Assembly (NCBI GenBank): GCA_002104895.1
Contig: MCFG01000303.1
Span: 1 to 64,000 of the forward strand
Origin: Anaeromyces robustus
Lineage: Eukaryota; Neocallimastigomycota; Neocallimastigomycetes; Neocallimastigales; Neocallimastigaceae
Direction: 5' to 3'
Length of the DNA: 64,000 nt
The notes under the pieces were generated by a model. That model saw only the letters and a list, made by a program, of their open reading frames with translations, was not told where the DNA came from and did not search any database. The position numbers and the translations under genes were made by a program. Below, in pieces: positions 12,018-26,014 of this stretch. Positions within the stretch are counted from its first letter, which is position 1. Every line of letters starts with the position of its first letter.

Positions 12018-13499
12018 ATATATTATAATAATGTTTAAAGATTAAAGAGAAATATATATAAATTTACTTAAAGTTATTAAAATAAATCATATTAAAAATA
12101 TATTTATACGAAATTAAAAATAATGATTAAAATAATTAAAAAGAATTTTTTTTTCATTAGTAATAAAAATATTTCTTTATAAATATTACAGATTTTATTA
12201 TAATATAGACAAAATATAATAAAGCAAAACCAGAGTTAAAATATATTAATATCAAATAAAAAAAAATAAAAAAGAAATAAAAATAAAAATAAAAATAAAA
12301 ATAAAAATAAAAATAATAAAAAAAATATAAAATAAATAAAATAAAATGAAATAAAATAAAATAAAAAGTAATAAATAAAGAAATAAAATATATATATTAT
12401 AAAATATCAAAAAATATAAAAAACAAGACAATACAGAATAAGAATCATAATAATAATCAAAACTATATTAATAATTAATAATTACTAAATAATTATAATT
12501 ATAAAAATTATATTGATTTCTTTTAGTAAATTTAATAATTATAAATCTCTATGTAGTTTATAATTTATTGATTTTAGATCTTTTAGAAATAATTATTAAA
12601 AATAAATATTAATTTTAAGATAAGAATTTAATATTCATGTTATATTATTTTTTTTTTTGTATAATTTTTATATTTATATTTATTTCATTTTATGGATTTT
12701 TCAAAAATTTATTATCTCATTTTTTAAAATTTACTTTATTATTTGCACAATTCTTTCAAGTTACTTTATTATTTAGTATATTTATTTATGTATTTGCACA
12801 ATTCTTTCAAGTTGCTTTATTATTTAGTATATTTATTTATGTATTTGCACAATTCTTTCAAGTTGCTTTATTATTTAGTATATTTATTTATGTATTTGCA
12901 CAATTCTTTCAAATATAATTAATAATATTAATTTTATTATATATGGAAAACTAAATAAAAAATGTGGAATACTTATAATGATAATAAATTTTAATAAATA
13001 AAATATTAATATAAAATAAAATTTCGATAAATACTTTATATATTATTAAAATGAATAAATAATAATATTGATTATTCAATATTTATGAATAATCATTTTT
13101 TTTTTATTTTTTTTTTAATTAGAAGTATATTATTATTAATTTTAATAAAAAAGTTATTCATATTCGTATAGCCAAAAATAAAATAAAATAGTGAAATAAC
13201 TAATATATTAAATTATAAAAAAATGTGTTAATATTTAAATATAATATAGTCTATGTAAATGTTTATTTTTATGAAATAAACAATTTCTATTTGAATAAAT
13301 ACTCTAACCTTTTAAATAATCATTTGTTTAGGTTAAATTAAATTGAAAAAAAAAAAATTATATTAATAAAAAATAAAAATAAAAAACTGATTTATGCTTT
13401 ACATATTTAATTTTTTTTATTTTAATGTATTAATAAATTTTTTTTCTTCTGCTTTTTTTTTTTTTTTTTTTTTTTTAAATATAAAAAACCTCTTTCACA
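12018..13499. other. Spacer between CHMP3 and CPSF1
   Basis: About 1.5 kb of non-coding DNA. It contains an AAAAT/AAAATAA-rich block (12260-12370), a 51-bp minisatellite, and a T-tract just before the CPSF1 start. No gene is supported on either strand. Confidence 0.55.
12742..12912 (+). repeat. 51-bp minisatellite, open in one frame
   Basis: About 3.4 units with exact 51-bp period; TTTGCACAATTCTTTCAAGT begins units at 12742, 12793, 12844 and 12895. Because 51 is divisible by three the array stays open and reads as a 17-residue hydrophobic repeat (FAQFFQVALLFSIFIYV) inside a 93-codon frame starting at 12637. No splice-linked exon or homologue supports expression, so I call it a repeat. Confidence 0.9.
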
Positions 13500-13688
13500 A
13501 TGTCTATGGTAAACTAATAATTAAATTTGTTGTTTAAATGATATATTATTATTATTGTTTTTTTATTCTTTTTTTTTTTTTCATTTCTTTTTTTTAGATG
13601 TGTGTTTATATTACTGATGAGAATATAATTCTGTAATATAAATTATTAAATTTTAGTAATTAGTATTTATATACAAATCATAATATAG

Positions 13689-13719
<31 letters not shown>

Positions 13720-15713
13720 ATGAAATATAAAATTATTGTTTATTCTTTTTTTTTTTTTATTTATATTTCTATAATATTTATAAAAATTATTTAATATTTA
13801 TTTATAGTATAATTTGTATAGAGAGGTTTATCCTCCATCTTGTGTAGAAGATGCAATACCTTGTCATTTTACATCTCCAATTGCTAGAAATTTGGTAATT
13901 GTTAAAGCTTCAACTATCGAAATTTATGAAGTTTTAGAAGTAACAGATGAAGAAGAAAAAAAATTTTGGAAAGGAAATGAAAGTAAAGAAGAACAAGTAA
14001 GTTTTATTATTATATCATTATCGTTTTTTTCTTATAAAATTATTAATTTATTAATTCATTGAAAATCATTATAATAATTAAATTTCATGAATATTTTTTG
14101 AATTTTTTAATTTATAAAATAATTTATATAAAAATTAAATTTTTATGAATTTATATTATACCATATTTAATGCTTTATTAATATTTATAAAAAGGAAAAG
14201 AAGAATGAACAAATATATCCAAAAATTAGAGCAAGTTTAGAAATGATAACTTCATATAAGATTCATGGAAATGTTTCTTCAATTAATTGTATAAGAACAA
14301 CAACAAGTGTGGGCTTACTTGGAATGGATAGTTTGCTTTTAAGTTTTAAAGATGCGAAGGTAATAATTGATTACATTAAATAAGTCGGAAAAAAATAATT
14401 TAATAATTTATTAATATTTTTTGAAGTTTATTTTTAATAAAATTTTTGATTTTTTTTTTTTTAAATAATGATATAATTTTTCACTAATTATTGAAATGAT
14501 ATTTTATTAATATATTTAATTTTAATATTTTTATTTTTATTACTTTATATATATATATAAATATATAAATTTAATTATTTTTATTATCATTTTTTTAATT
14601 CGAAATTCAATGGAAATCAAAATTTTATATAATAATTGATGGAATACTTAAAGATGTCATTGTTAGAATGGTCTAATGCAACTAAGGAAATTGTTACAGT
14701 TTCATTACATTATTATGAAAGAGAAGAATTTCAGGTTAGAGAATTAATAATATAATTAATTATTATTTTTTAAATTTCTATTGTTAATTGTTATGTATTA
14801 ATATTATAGTTTTTTTTTTATTTCTTTTATTTATATTTTAATTTTTTTATTTTATATATATTAAAATGTTATTTACTATCTTTATAATAACAACTTCATT
14901 AAAAATTTATATATATTTTCTATCTCTCATTATATATATATTTTTTATAATATTTTGTAATTTTAAAATGAATGTTTTATATAAAATATATTTATACAAA
15001 TATAATAATTTTAATAGGAGTTATATCTATCAGCAAGTAATCCTGAAATTAGGGTTGATCCATTAAACCGTTGTGCAGCTTTGCAATTTTATTATGATCA
15101 AATAGCAATTTTACCATTTAAACAGGAGGTAGCTGGTGGTGTTGCATCAACATATATTGATGAAGAATTATTAAAAGAAATTAATGAAAATTCATATGAA
15201 AGAGATTCAAGGTAAATTTTATTAATTTTAATAAATTATTTTTAATTGTGAAATTTCTTTCTTTCATTCTTTTTTTTTTCGTTTTCTTTTTTCTTTTTTA
15301 TTAAATGATATATGCTTAATTATATTCCTTTTATATCATTTTTTATATATAATAATATTTTTATATATTATATCTTTTATATAATATCTTTTATAATCAT
15401 TTATATACTATATCTTTTTTTTTTTTATTTTTTTATTTTTTATTTTTTTTTTTTTTTATTTTTTATTTTTTTTTATTTTTAAATGCTTTTTATAAAATAT
15501 TTTTAATATTTTATCTTAATAAATATATATATATTATTTAAAATTTACATATTTTTTTTTTAAAAGGGAAAATCCATGTTTACCAAGTTTTGTTATATCG
15601 GGAAAACAAATTGATAAAAAAATTAAGAATATTATTGATGTAGTATTTTTATATAATTATTTTGAACCAACATTAGCTATTTTATACGAACCAGATTTAA
15701 CCTGGCCAGGGTA

Positions 15714-15744
<31 letters not shown>

Positions 15745-17191
15745 CTTTTTTTTCTTTTAATAATAAAATTTAATTAAATATCAATATTTTTCATATTAAC
15801 AATATTATTAATGATAATATAATCAATAATCACAAAAATATCTATATTTATTTAATGCAGTCGCTTAGCTCAATTAAATGATACATGTTCATTAGTAGTT
15901 GTTTCACTTGATTTAACTCAACATATATACCCTGTTTTATTTTCAGTTGATCATTTACCATATAATAGTTTTAAATTAATTTCTGTACCGTCACCTGTTG
16001 GTGGTATTCTTGTTGTTGGTCAAAATGGTTTAGTATATATTGATCAAACTTCAGTTCCTGGTATTTCTTTAGGTTTAAATGAATATTTTGGTATTGAAAA
16101 AGAATTGAGTACTCAAGGTGATGATCCAACAGCTGCATTATTGCAAAAAACTTTAGCCCTTCAACCAAAAAATCCATTATATTCTTCACGAATGACTAAT
16201 TTCAAATATTTAGGTGTTTCATTAGATGCATCAGTTTCATGCTTTTTAAATCCTGATACCCTTTTATTTATTTTAAAAGAAGGTGATGTTTTAATTATTG
16301 AAATGGTAGGTAATGAAGGTGATGGTCATGGCTGGGGTAGAAAGAAAAATGGTATGAGTAAATTTAGGGTAGCTAAATGTGGTATTAAAACAACACCACC
16401 TATTTGTCTTTGTAAAGTTGGTCAAGAATTAAATAGTGATGGTATAGATCGTTGGAAAAATGAAAATAAGGGTACAGGCTATTTATTTGTTGGTTCTAGA
16501 GTAGATGATTCTATGCTTTTACAATATCAAGAATTCGAAATTTTAAATATTATGGAAGAAGAGCATGAAGAAGGTAATGTGACAACAACAGAAATGGATG
16601 TTACAACTAATAAAGAAAATAAGAATACTGAACCTATAGATGATCTTTATAATCTTTCAACCACACCAGGTAATCAAACTAATTCTACAAATGCTAATAC
16701 CACCAACACTACTATTTCTACTACAAGTAAAGACAATATTGGTGATTCTAGTAGTGAAACAGATTTTTATAATATTAATATTCCCTTTGATCCATCAATG
16801 GCAGATATTACTATTGAAAATAACAATGAAGATAAGAAAGATTCTCCGATGAAAATTGATGAAGATACATTAGATGAAGGTAATATTATTTAAGATATAT
16901 ATATTAAGAAAAAAAGTATTAATTTTATTATTATTATATTTATTCATATTTTTATAATTTTATTTATATATTTTTTTATTTTATTTTTTTTTTTTCGTTT
17001 TATATATTTTTTATTTAAATTTAAATTTATAATTATTATTATTATTATTATATATATTTTTATTATATATTTTTTATTTTATATTAATTTATATTTCATT
17101 TTTTTTAATATTTAACTTTATTTATTTATTTATTTATTAAATTTCAATATTAATTATTAAAAAATAATAAAATAATATAATATATATATAA

Positions 17192-17231
<40 letters not shown>

Positions 17232-17886
17232 AATAATAACAATAATAATAACAATAACAATAACAATAATAATAACAATAATAATAAATAACAATTAATT
17301 ATAATAGATTTATATGCATTAACAGAAGATATACAAACTGAAGCAAATGATGTTGATACCCAAAAGAAAACAGAAGAAAATGCTGTTAGTGAAGAACTTG
17401 ATAAATATATACCTCCAAGTTCGAAATTTTTCTTCAGAGTTTTAGATGTATTAAATAATATAGGTCCAATTACTCAAATGGAAATATCAGATCCAGGATG
17501 GGCATCTGCTTGTCCTTATGCTGATTTTGATGATTTTCCGCATCATTATCAACCTACAATCCCAAGAAAGGATATTCAAATTGTTACATGTTCTGGAGGT
17601 CAAGATCCTTCTCGTGGTAATTTAAATATTTTAAGAAAGAATATCCATCCAGTTATTTATGGTAATTTTGAAGAATTAGGTAATGATATTCAGAATGTTT
17701 GGGCTATTAAGTTAAAATTACTTTCTTCATTATATATGGATGAATCCTCTTCTAGTACTAAAGGTAATTAATATATATATTACTACTTTAATAATAATAA
17801 TAGTAATAATTGATAATTAATAATAATAATCACTCAATAATAAATAAATAATTAGTGAATAATAAATAAATAAATAAATAAATAAG

Positions 17887-17921
<35 letters not shown>

Positions 17922-18042
17922 GTAAATAAATAAATAAATAAATAAGTAAATAAATAAATAAATAAGTAAATAAATAAATAAATAAGTAAATAAATAAATA
18001 AATAAATAAGTAAATAAATAAATAAATAAATAAGTAAATAAG

Positions 18043-18101
<59 letters not shown>

Positions 18102-20020
18102 GTAAATAAATAAATAATAAAACATTAAAGAAAATTAATTTTATTTTTCTTATTATAGAAAAATTATATGATAGAATTCTTGTGATATCTAAAGAATCTA
18201 GTACAATGGTAATAACATATATAATATTAGTTAATATTGAATATAAATTAATAATATATACATTTTATAAAATGCTAATTTAATATTTTAAATGATTGAT
18301 TATTAATATTATTCTTTCATTTTTTTTTTTAATAATTAAGGTTCTTGAAACTGGTGAAGAATTAAGTGAATTAGAAGAATCTGGATTTTTTGAAAAAGGT
18401 CCTACTGTTGCAGTTTCTTCTTTTTTAAAGAATAGTATTGTTGTTCAAGTTTATCAAAAAGGAATTCTTGTTATTAATGGAGGTAAATGTTATTGTTGAT
18501 ATAAATAGTTAAATAATAATTATTACTTTTTTATTAAAAATTCTTAAAAACATTATTTAACTAAATAAATATTTTATTATATTTATTATATTACTATATA
18601 ACATTTATATATATTATATATATTTATTGTAATACTTTAATAATTATAGATTATAAAAAAATTGATGAAGTAATAATAGAATCTGATAGAACTATTGTAT
18701 ATAGTAGTCTTATTGATCCTTATATTTTACTTTTATTTGATGATGGAAATATTTATATATACAAAATAGATGAAAAAGAATTAAAATTGGAAAAAGTAAA
18801 AGATATGAATGTAAGTCGTATTTTTTATTATATATAGATATCTGTAATTGAATGTATTTTTTATTTTTTAAATTTTTATTTATTTATTTTATTTTATTTT
18901 AATTTCTATTTATTTAATTATTTTTATATATATATTTAATTTTTTTTTATAATAAATATATTAATATATTACATACATACACCTACACAATTTTTTTTAT
19001 AATAAATATATTAATATATTACACACATACACATACATAATTTTTTTTATAAAAAATATATTAATATATTACACACATACACATACACAATTTTTTTTTA
19101 TAAAAAATATATTAATATATTACACACATTACATACACATTTTTTTATTTTTTAGAGAAATGATATTAAAGCATGTTGTTTATATAAAAGTCCATTGTCA
19201 GTGTTCCCTACTCGTGACGATGCTAATCAAATATTAAGTAAATTTTATTTAAAATCTAAGAAAAGGCAATCATTTTTAAAAAATAAGAATAATAAAAAAA
19301 GAAATATGAACGTTAGAGAGAATGATAATGATAGTAACAATGAGAAAAAAATGAAAATTGATAATGATAATGAAGAAACTGATTTATATAATGGTGATGA
19401 TTTATATAATGATGTTTCTGGATTATATGATGATGCAGAACCTAAAGACGAAACATCAAAAACAAATAATAATAAAGAGGAAACTAATAATACAAATGAC
19501 AATAAAGATAAATCTGAAGACAAAATTACAAAAGATGAAAATAATAAAGAAGTATCCGAATCTAAAACAGAGGATGCCATGAGTGTTGATGAAGAAGAAA
19601 AATCAACATCTGAAAGTCAACAACATGAATATGATTATAGTAGAAATGAAAAATATTGGTGTAGTATTTATACTAAAAAAGGATCATTGGAAGTAAATAC
19701 TATATATAATCTTATATAATAAATATATTTATTATTATATATTTTGATATTATTCATTATTAAGTTTATGTATATCGCTTTTATTTTTTTAATTATGTAT
19801 ATATATTTTTAATTAGATTTTCTCCTTGGAAGATTTTCAATCTTACTTTATTTACAATAGATTAGATTATCTTCCAAAGTTAGTAATTGATCAGCATAAT
19901 ATGAAAATGAATAAATTAGATGAGAATATTGAAAATCAGGGTATTTCTACGGATATTGAAGAAATCCTTTTAACAAATTTCAAAAAAAGTTCTAAAAGTT
20001 TATATCCGTATTTGATTGTA

Positions 20021-20056
<36 letters not shown>

Positions 20057-22846
20057 TTTTTATTTTTTTTTTTTTATTTTTTTTTTTTTTCCATATACAT
20101 ATTATTAGGATTTTAATAAAATAAAATAAAATGAAATTTTGATTTAATAGAACTTAACATTTAGTTAATTAATAAATAATATTAATATTAAATTACGTAA
20201 AACATACCTAAACTTTTATTATTATTATTATATTTTTATACACATTTTTTATTAGATACGTACAAGTTTAAATGATTTAATTATTTATAAAGCATTTTTA
20301 TATTCAACTGCTTTTGAACATAATAATCCATTAGGATTAGTACGAACTAATAGTTTTAATTCAGAAAATTCATCTTCATCTAACAATGGAAATAATTCAG
20401 CACGGTTAGGTATTCGATTTAAACGTATAGAACATGACTTTTTAACGAGAGAGCCAACATTAGCTGATAATTTAAAGGATGCAGTTACAACAAATAATAA
20501 AAAGGATAATAAAGATAATAAAAATTCTAAAGAACAAGATGATAAAATGAATATTGAAGAAGAGGAAGGAGATAATAATAAAATGGAGGATGCGTCTACT
20601 TTAGTTAAAGTTGTACCACCTATTCAAAAATCATATTTAAAGTATTTTTCAAAAATTTTAGGACAAAATAAAGAAATTTATGTTAATGGTGTATTTATGT
20701 CTGGTCCAAGACCATGTTGGATATTGATTTGTGGTAATGGTAGTATTAATCCAGTTAAATTAGAAGTTACAGATGATAATGGTTATTATAGTTTATTACC
20801 TAGTCCTCCTCCTCAAATTCTTGGTAAAGGGAAAATTTGGGTTCATCCAATGATTGTTGATGGAAAAATTAAATGTTTTACTGAGTTTCATAATATAAAT
20901 TGTCCATATGGATTTTTATATGTTAATAATAATGTAAGTTATATATATATATGTATATATTTAATAAATAGTAAATAATCATTAATAAACATCAATAATA
21001 AAAATATGAATAAAAACAATAAATATTTATTGATTTTTTTATTCATATTTTTATTCTTATTCTTATTATATAGAATTCTTTAAGAATTTGTAAATTATCA
21101 CCCGATTTTAGTTATGATACTTCATGGCCAACAAGAAAAATACCACTTAGTGATAGAGTTCCTGAAAATCTTAATTACCATACTCCATCCCAAACTTTTG
21201 CGTTAATTACTAGTAGACCTGAAAAATATAAAAATCCAGAGCCTGATAATATTAATAATCCAAATAATAACAATAATAACAATAATAGTAACAATAATAA
21301 TAACAGTAGCAATAATAATACTAATAATATCACAAGTTCTGTTTCAACACCTAATAATGAAACTGATAATATTTCTACTAATCATGATGAAACAAATGAA
21401 GAAGAAAAACATAATGATGATGAAAATTTAGAAGAAGAAATTGAATCTGGTAAATGTAGTTTATATATATAATATATTGTATATACATTATATAACAAAT
21501 ATATATATTATAAATAATGTTTATTAACTATTTTTTTATTTTTATTTTTTTAGGTGCTTATTCTCCATTAACTATAATTTATTCTTTAGAATTAGTTTCA
21601 CCTATTACTTGGGAAACTGTAGATAAGTAAATATTTTTTTTATTCATTTTTATTAATTTATTTAATTATTTAAATTTTTATTTTTAATTAACTTTATTTT
21701 TATTTTTATTTTATTTTATTTTATTTTATTTTTAATTTAATTTATTTTTATTTTTATTTTATTTTATTTATTTATTTATTTTATTTTATTTATTTATCAT
21801 AATTTTAGAATTGATTTTGAAGAATATGAAACAGTGCTTACTGTAAAATGTCTTGATTTAGAATGTAAACAGACTGCATCTGGTAAAAAGAAGTTTCTTG
21901 TTATTGGTACTGGTTTTTTAAGAGGCGAAGATGTTACAACTAAGGGAAAGGTAAATTTAATAAGTTTTTTTTTTTTTTTTTTTTTTTTTTAATTATTTAA
22001 CATATTATTAATTTTTAAATTTTTAATATTTAAATGAAATAATTATTAGATATATGTATATGATATTATCGATGTTATTCCAGAACCAAATAATCCTCAA
22101 ACCAATCATAAATTTAAGTTATTATTTGTCAATGATGAAAAAGGTCCTGTTACAAATGTTTGTGCTTCAAAGGGTTACTTACTTGCGGCAATTGGTAATA
22201 AGGTAAAATGAAATTTAATAAAACAAGTATTATAAAGTTGAAATGAAATAAAAAATAAATAAATAAAATAAAAATAAAATTAAAAAAAAAAAAGAAAAAA
22301 AAATTAAAATAAAAAAATAAAATAAAATGAATTAATTAATTAAATTTGTATATATTAAAATTATAAAAATATTATAAATTATTATTTTGGTTATTTTATT
22401 TAACATATAAAAAAAGGTCATTATTCATTCTTTTGAAGATACTGAAAAATTGTCTGGTATTGCCTTTTTAGATGTTAATATGTATGTTAATACTATTAAA
22501 TCTATTAAGAATTTCATTTTAATTGGTGATGCTTTTAAAAGTATATGGTTTTCAGCATTCCAGGTAATAAAAAGGAATAATTTTAAAAAAATATTGTTTT
22601 TTATATATTAGAATTTTTTTATATTATTATTATTATAATTATTATTTAATTAATAATAAATTAAAATAAAAAATTTTAATTCATAATATTATATAGGAAG
22701 AACCAGCTAAATTAGTGGTTTTAGGAAAAGATTTTTACGATTTACAAATATATGCTTCTGAATTTTTAATTGATGATAATACTTTATTTTTCCTTGTTTC
22801 AGATGCTGATAAGAATATATGTCTTTTTACTTATGCACCATATAGT

Positions 22847-22894
<48 letters not shown>

Positions 22895-23797
22895 TTTTAT
22901 TTTATTTTATTTATTTTTTTTATAGTTAAAATGATTAACATTAAATAATTATTATTTTATTATTAATATATATTCATATTTTATTATTTTGTGCATTTAA
23001 TTATATATTATATAAATAAATATTAAAAGATGTTCAATCAAGTAATGGACAAAAATTATTGAGACAAGCTGATTTTCATGTTGGATCACATGTTAGTTGT
23101 ACTGCTCGTCTTGAAAAAATTAATGTAATAAAGAAGAAATCAGATCAACGTCAACAACAACAATATTCATCAAATATTAAACAACATTGTTGTCTTTGTG
23201 GTAATTAAAGATAATAATAAATGAATAATAATTTTTTATTATTAATAATAAATAAATAATTATTTTTGTTTTCATTTATTTATTTATTTATTTATATTTA
23301 TATTTATATTTTATCGTTTATATTATATTAAAAGGTACATTGGATGGTGGATTATGCTATGTTGTTCCAGTTTCTGAGAGAATGTATAAACGTATGAATG
23401 CTTTAAATATTTCACTTACTACTGGTATTAATCATATAGCTGGATTAAATCCAAGAGGTTATAGGTATATATTATAATTGTTATTCTATTTTAATAATTA
23501 TTTAATTTTTATAAATATATATTTATAGGTGTATAATTAATACAATGAGAATTTAATAATTATTTATTAAAATTATTTTATTTTATTTTTCAATTGAATT
23601 TGAAAAGACAAATGCATTCAAAATCTCTTCGTCTTAAATCCAATATACATAAGAATATATTGGATGGTGATTTATTATATCAATTTACAAATCTATCTAT
23701 TACTGGTCAAAAGGATATGTCTAAACGTATTGGTTCTAGTGTTGAAAAAATTATGAATGATTTATTAGAAATGTCAATAGGTATTGAATTTTTCTAA
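13500..23797 (+). CDS. CFT1: CPSF1/CFT1, largest subunit of the cleavage and polyadenylation factor
   Basis: Scaffold subunit of the nuclear mRNA 3'-end processing complex, built of WD-like beta-propellers. I assemble 24 exons, with starts at 13500, 13598, 13822, 14195, 14654, 15018, 15567, 15861, 17308, 18159, 18341, 18650, 19156, 19817, 20256, 21074, 21554, 21809, 22050, 22417, 22697, 23030, 23335 and 23608; the total is 5577 nt, 1858 aa. Diagnostic blocks are LLLSFKDAKMSLLEW, VDPLNRCAALQFYYDQIAIL, YFEPTLAILYEPDLTWPGR, DTCSLVVVSLDLTQ (MMS1_N region), SGPRPCWILICGNG, and the CPSF_A region with LLRQADFHVGSHV, then ILDGDLLYQF and the C-terminal IMNDLLEM. It exceeds human CPSF1 (about 1,440 aa) because Asn/Asp/Glu/Lys-rich linkers are inserted in exons 8, 13, 15 and 16. 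The first exon is only 9 nt (ATGTCTATG), so the extreme N-terminus is the least certain part. Several introns carry microsatellites. Confidence 0.95.
17836..18120. repeat. AAAT/AAGT microsatellite in CPSF1 intron 9
   Basis: About 285 bp of AAAT repeat regularly interrupted by AAGT every four to six units, which gives a higher-order pattern. It fills most of the intron between 17764 and 18158. Confidence 0.95.
18937..19135. repeat. ~50-bp tandem repeat in CPSF1 intron 12
   Basis: Four units of period 50-51 bp. TTAATATATT recurs at 18961, 19011, 19061 and about 19111, each followed by an ACACACATACACATACA-type CA-rich segment and a T8-T9 run. The array lies directly upstream of the exon 13 acceptor. 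Confidence 0.9.
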
Positions 23798-24900
23798 TAT
23801 GTGTATATTATTAATTTTAATTCAAAGTTAATAATTAATAATCATTATATCATAAAAGAGAAAAAAAGTTTAATATGATTATTATTCTTATTAAATTATT
23901 TAATATTAATTTAAAAAAATTAAGATAATAGGATTATTTTTATTATTTATACTTTTTTTAATTGTTTTTCTATATATTTATTTAAAAAGTTTTTTATATC
24001 ATTTTTATTATTTTTAATATAATTTATTTTTTTTTTTTTAAATTAATTTTTTATTAATGTACAAACGAAAATGATACATATTAAAAAATAAAAAATAATT
24101 AACAATATATTATAATATTAATAGATAATAGATAATAATTATTATTATTTTCAATTTTAAAAATTATTGTTAATTTTTATTATTTTTATAAAATTTTTTT
24201 TGTAAAAAGAAAATGATAATATAATAATAATATATAAATATTTAAATAATATAAATATATAAATTAATAAATAAATAAAATAAAAAATATACATATATAT
24301 TATTTATATTAGTTATTTATCTTTATATATATATAATAATATAAAGCTTTTACTGTAAAAGTATATATTATTTAATGTTTCAATAATTATAATTATTTAT
24401 TGAACATTTTACTTTTTTAGTACCAGAATTTTTTTATATATTTTTATAATAAGGAAAAACCTTATATAAATTTAAAAAATAATTAACTATTAAGCATTCA
24501 AAACTTAAAAAAAAAATAAAATTTTATTTACCATGTTAACAAAAAAGTATAATACAATAAACATTTGAATATTAAATATTTATGATTTTAATTATAAATA
24601 TTTTAAAATAATTAAATGCTTATACTTTTTTAAAATAATAAATGAAAAATGTATATTATTGATAAGTGAATCGTTATATTTTTTTAATTTTTTTTTATAT
24701 TTTGATTATAATTATTTTAAATAATTATAATAATAAATTACGATTTTAAATTTACTAAAAAAAAATAATATTATATATAATAATAATAATTAATATTAAT
24801 ATAAAAAAATTATAATTTGTACAAAATATGTTTAGTTAATTTTTTATTAATATTACTATTAATATTATTTAATACATTGTAATCTAAATATAATACTTTT

Positions 24901-25020
24901 TCATATTATAAAAATATTATATATAGTTAGTTTAAACTTATTTAACATAATTCTAAGTATCTTCTCAAAAGAATTGTCACCAAAAGTGCATATAAATTGG
25001 ACAATATGAACCTCAATCAT
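24901..25020 (-). pseudogene. Possible coding relic, 39 codons
   Basis: An open stretch whose composition is unlike the surrounding simple sequence: it reads MIEVHIVQFICTFGDNSFEK, then ILRIMLNKFKLTIYNIFII and a stop. Balanced residue use with Cys, His, Gln and Gly is rare in random DNA this AT-rich. No splice partner was found upstream. It may be a decayed piece of a lineage-specific gene or chance; I cannot assign a family. Confidence 0.25.
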
Positions 25021-25102
25021 ATTGTTATATTTTTATTTTTATTAAACTAAATGGATATTATTAAATTATAAATTGTTAAACACTAAATAATTATAATAAA
25101 AC

Positions 25103-25300
<198 letters not shown>

Positions 25301-25435
25301 TCAATAATAAAAAATTTTTAATAATAAAGAAAAACTATAGTTATAAAATTTTATAATTATTTATTTTTAATTTAGATATATATATATTTATTTATTTTTT
25401 AAATATTATAATTTATGATTATATTTATGAAAATT

Positions 25436-25497
25436 ATTATTTGTATTATAACCATCAATTTCATTTCCATGAAATTGATGGTTATAATACAAATAAT
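25436..25497. repeat. Perfect hairpin: 29-bp arms, 4-nt loop
   Basis: The left arm 25436-25464 (ATTATTTGTATTATAACCAT... ending ATTTCAT) and the right arm 25469-25497 are exact reverse complements, separated by TTCC. Both arms include the non-simple core AACCATCAATTTCAT, so this is not a by-product of AT richness. The function is unknown. Confidence 0.92.
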
Positions 25498-25520
25498 TGA
25501 TTTACCAAAAATTTATAATT

Positions 25521-26014
25521 CAATATATAAGCCACATATAAAAATTCAAAATTATTTATGTTTAGTGTATATATTAAACTTTATTTCATTTTAACTTATT
25601 TTTTGTATTGAAAATATACTTTTAATTAATTTTTTTAATCTTTTTTTTTATTTATTTAAATTTATAAGATTTTATTATTAAAAATATTTGAATATGTATT
25701 ATTATCTTATAGTTATATTAACTATTTTAGTTTATGGGATATATATGAACATTATTTTAAAATGTATTAAAATATAATATATCATAAAATATAATCGGAT
25801 TTATTTAATGTAGAACCATTTATATTTCTATTAATTAACAAGTAATATAAATAAATAACTAATAGATAACACAATTATTAAAACTAAATTAATGACTTTT
25901 TATTATTTACTTATTTAGTTAACTTTATTAATATATTTAATGATAAAGAGTTACAATTATTTAAAATATATAAATTACATGCTTTTATCTTAATATAATG
26001 TGGCTTATACATTA
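25521..26014. repeat. Possible degenerate inverted-repeat element
   Basis: TATAAGCCACAT at 25526-25537 recurs inverted as ATGTGGCTTATA at 25998-26009; with mismatches the similarity extends to about 20 bp. The same GTGGCTTATA motif lies inside both copies of the MITE. This could be an old, eroded relative of that element, but the interior is not alignable by eye and no target duplication was found. Confidence 0.3.

Noticed and set aside
19245-19580. Antisense Ser/Leu/Phe-rich frame over a CPSF1 exon
   Set aside because: It is the complement of the Asn/Asp/Glu-rich linker in exon 13, which is in frame with conserved CPSF1 sequence on the plus strand.
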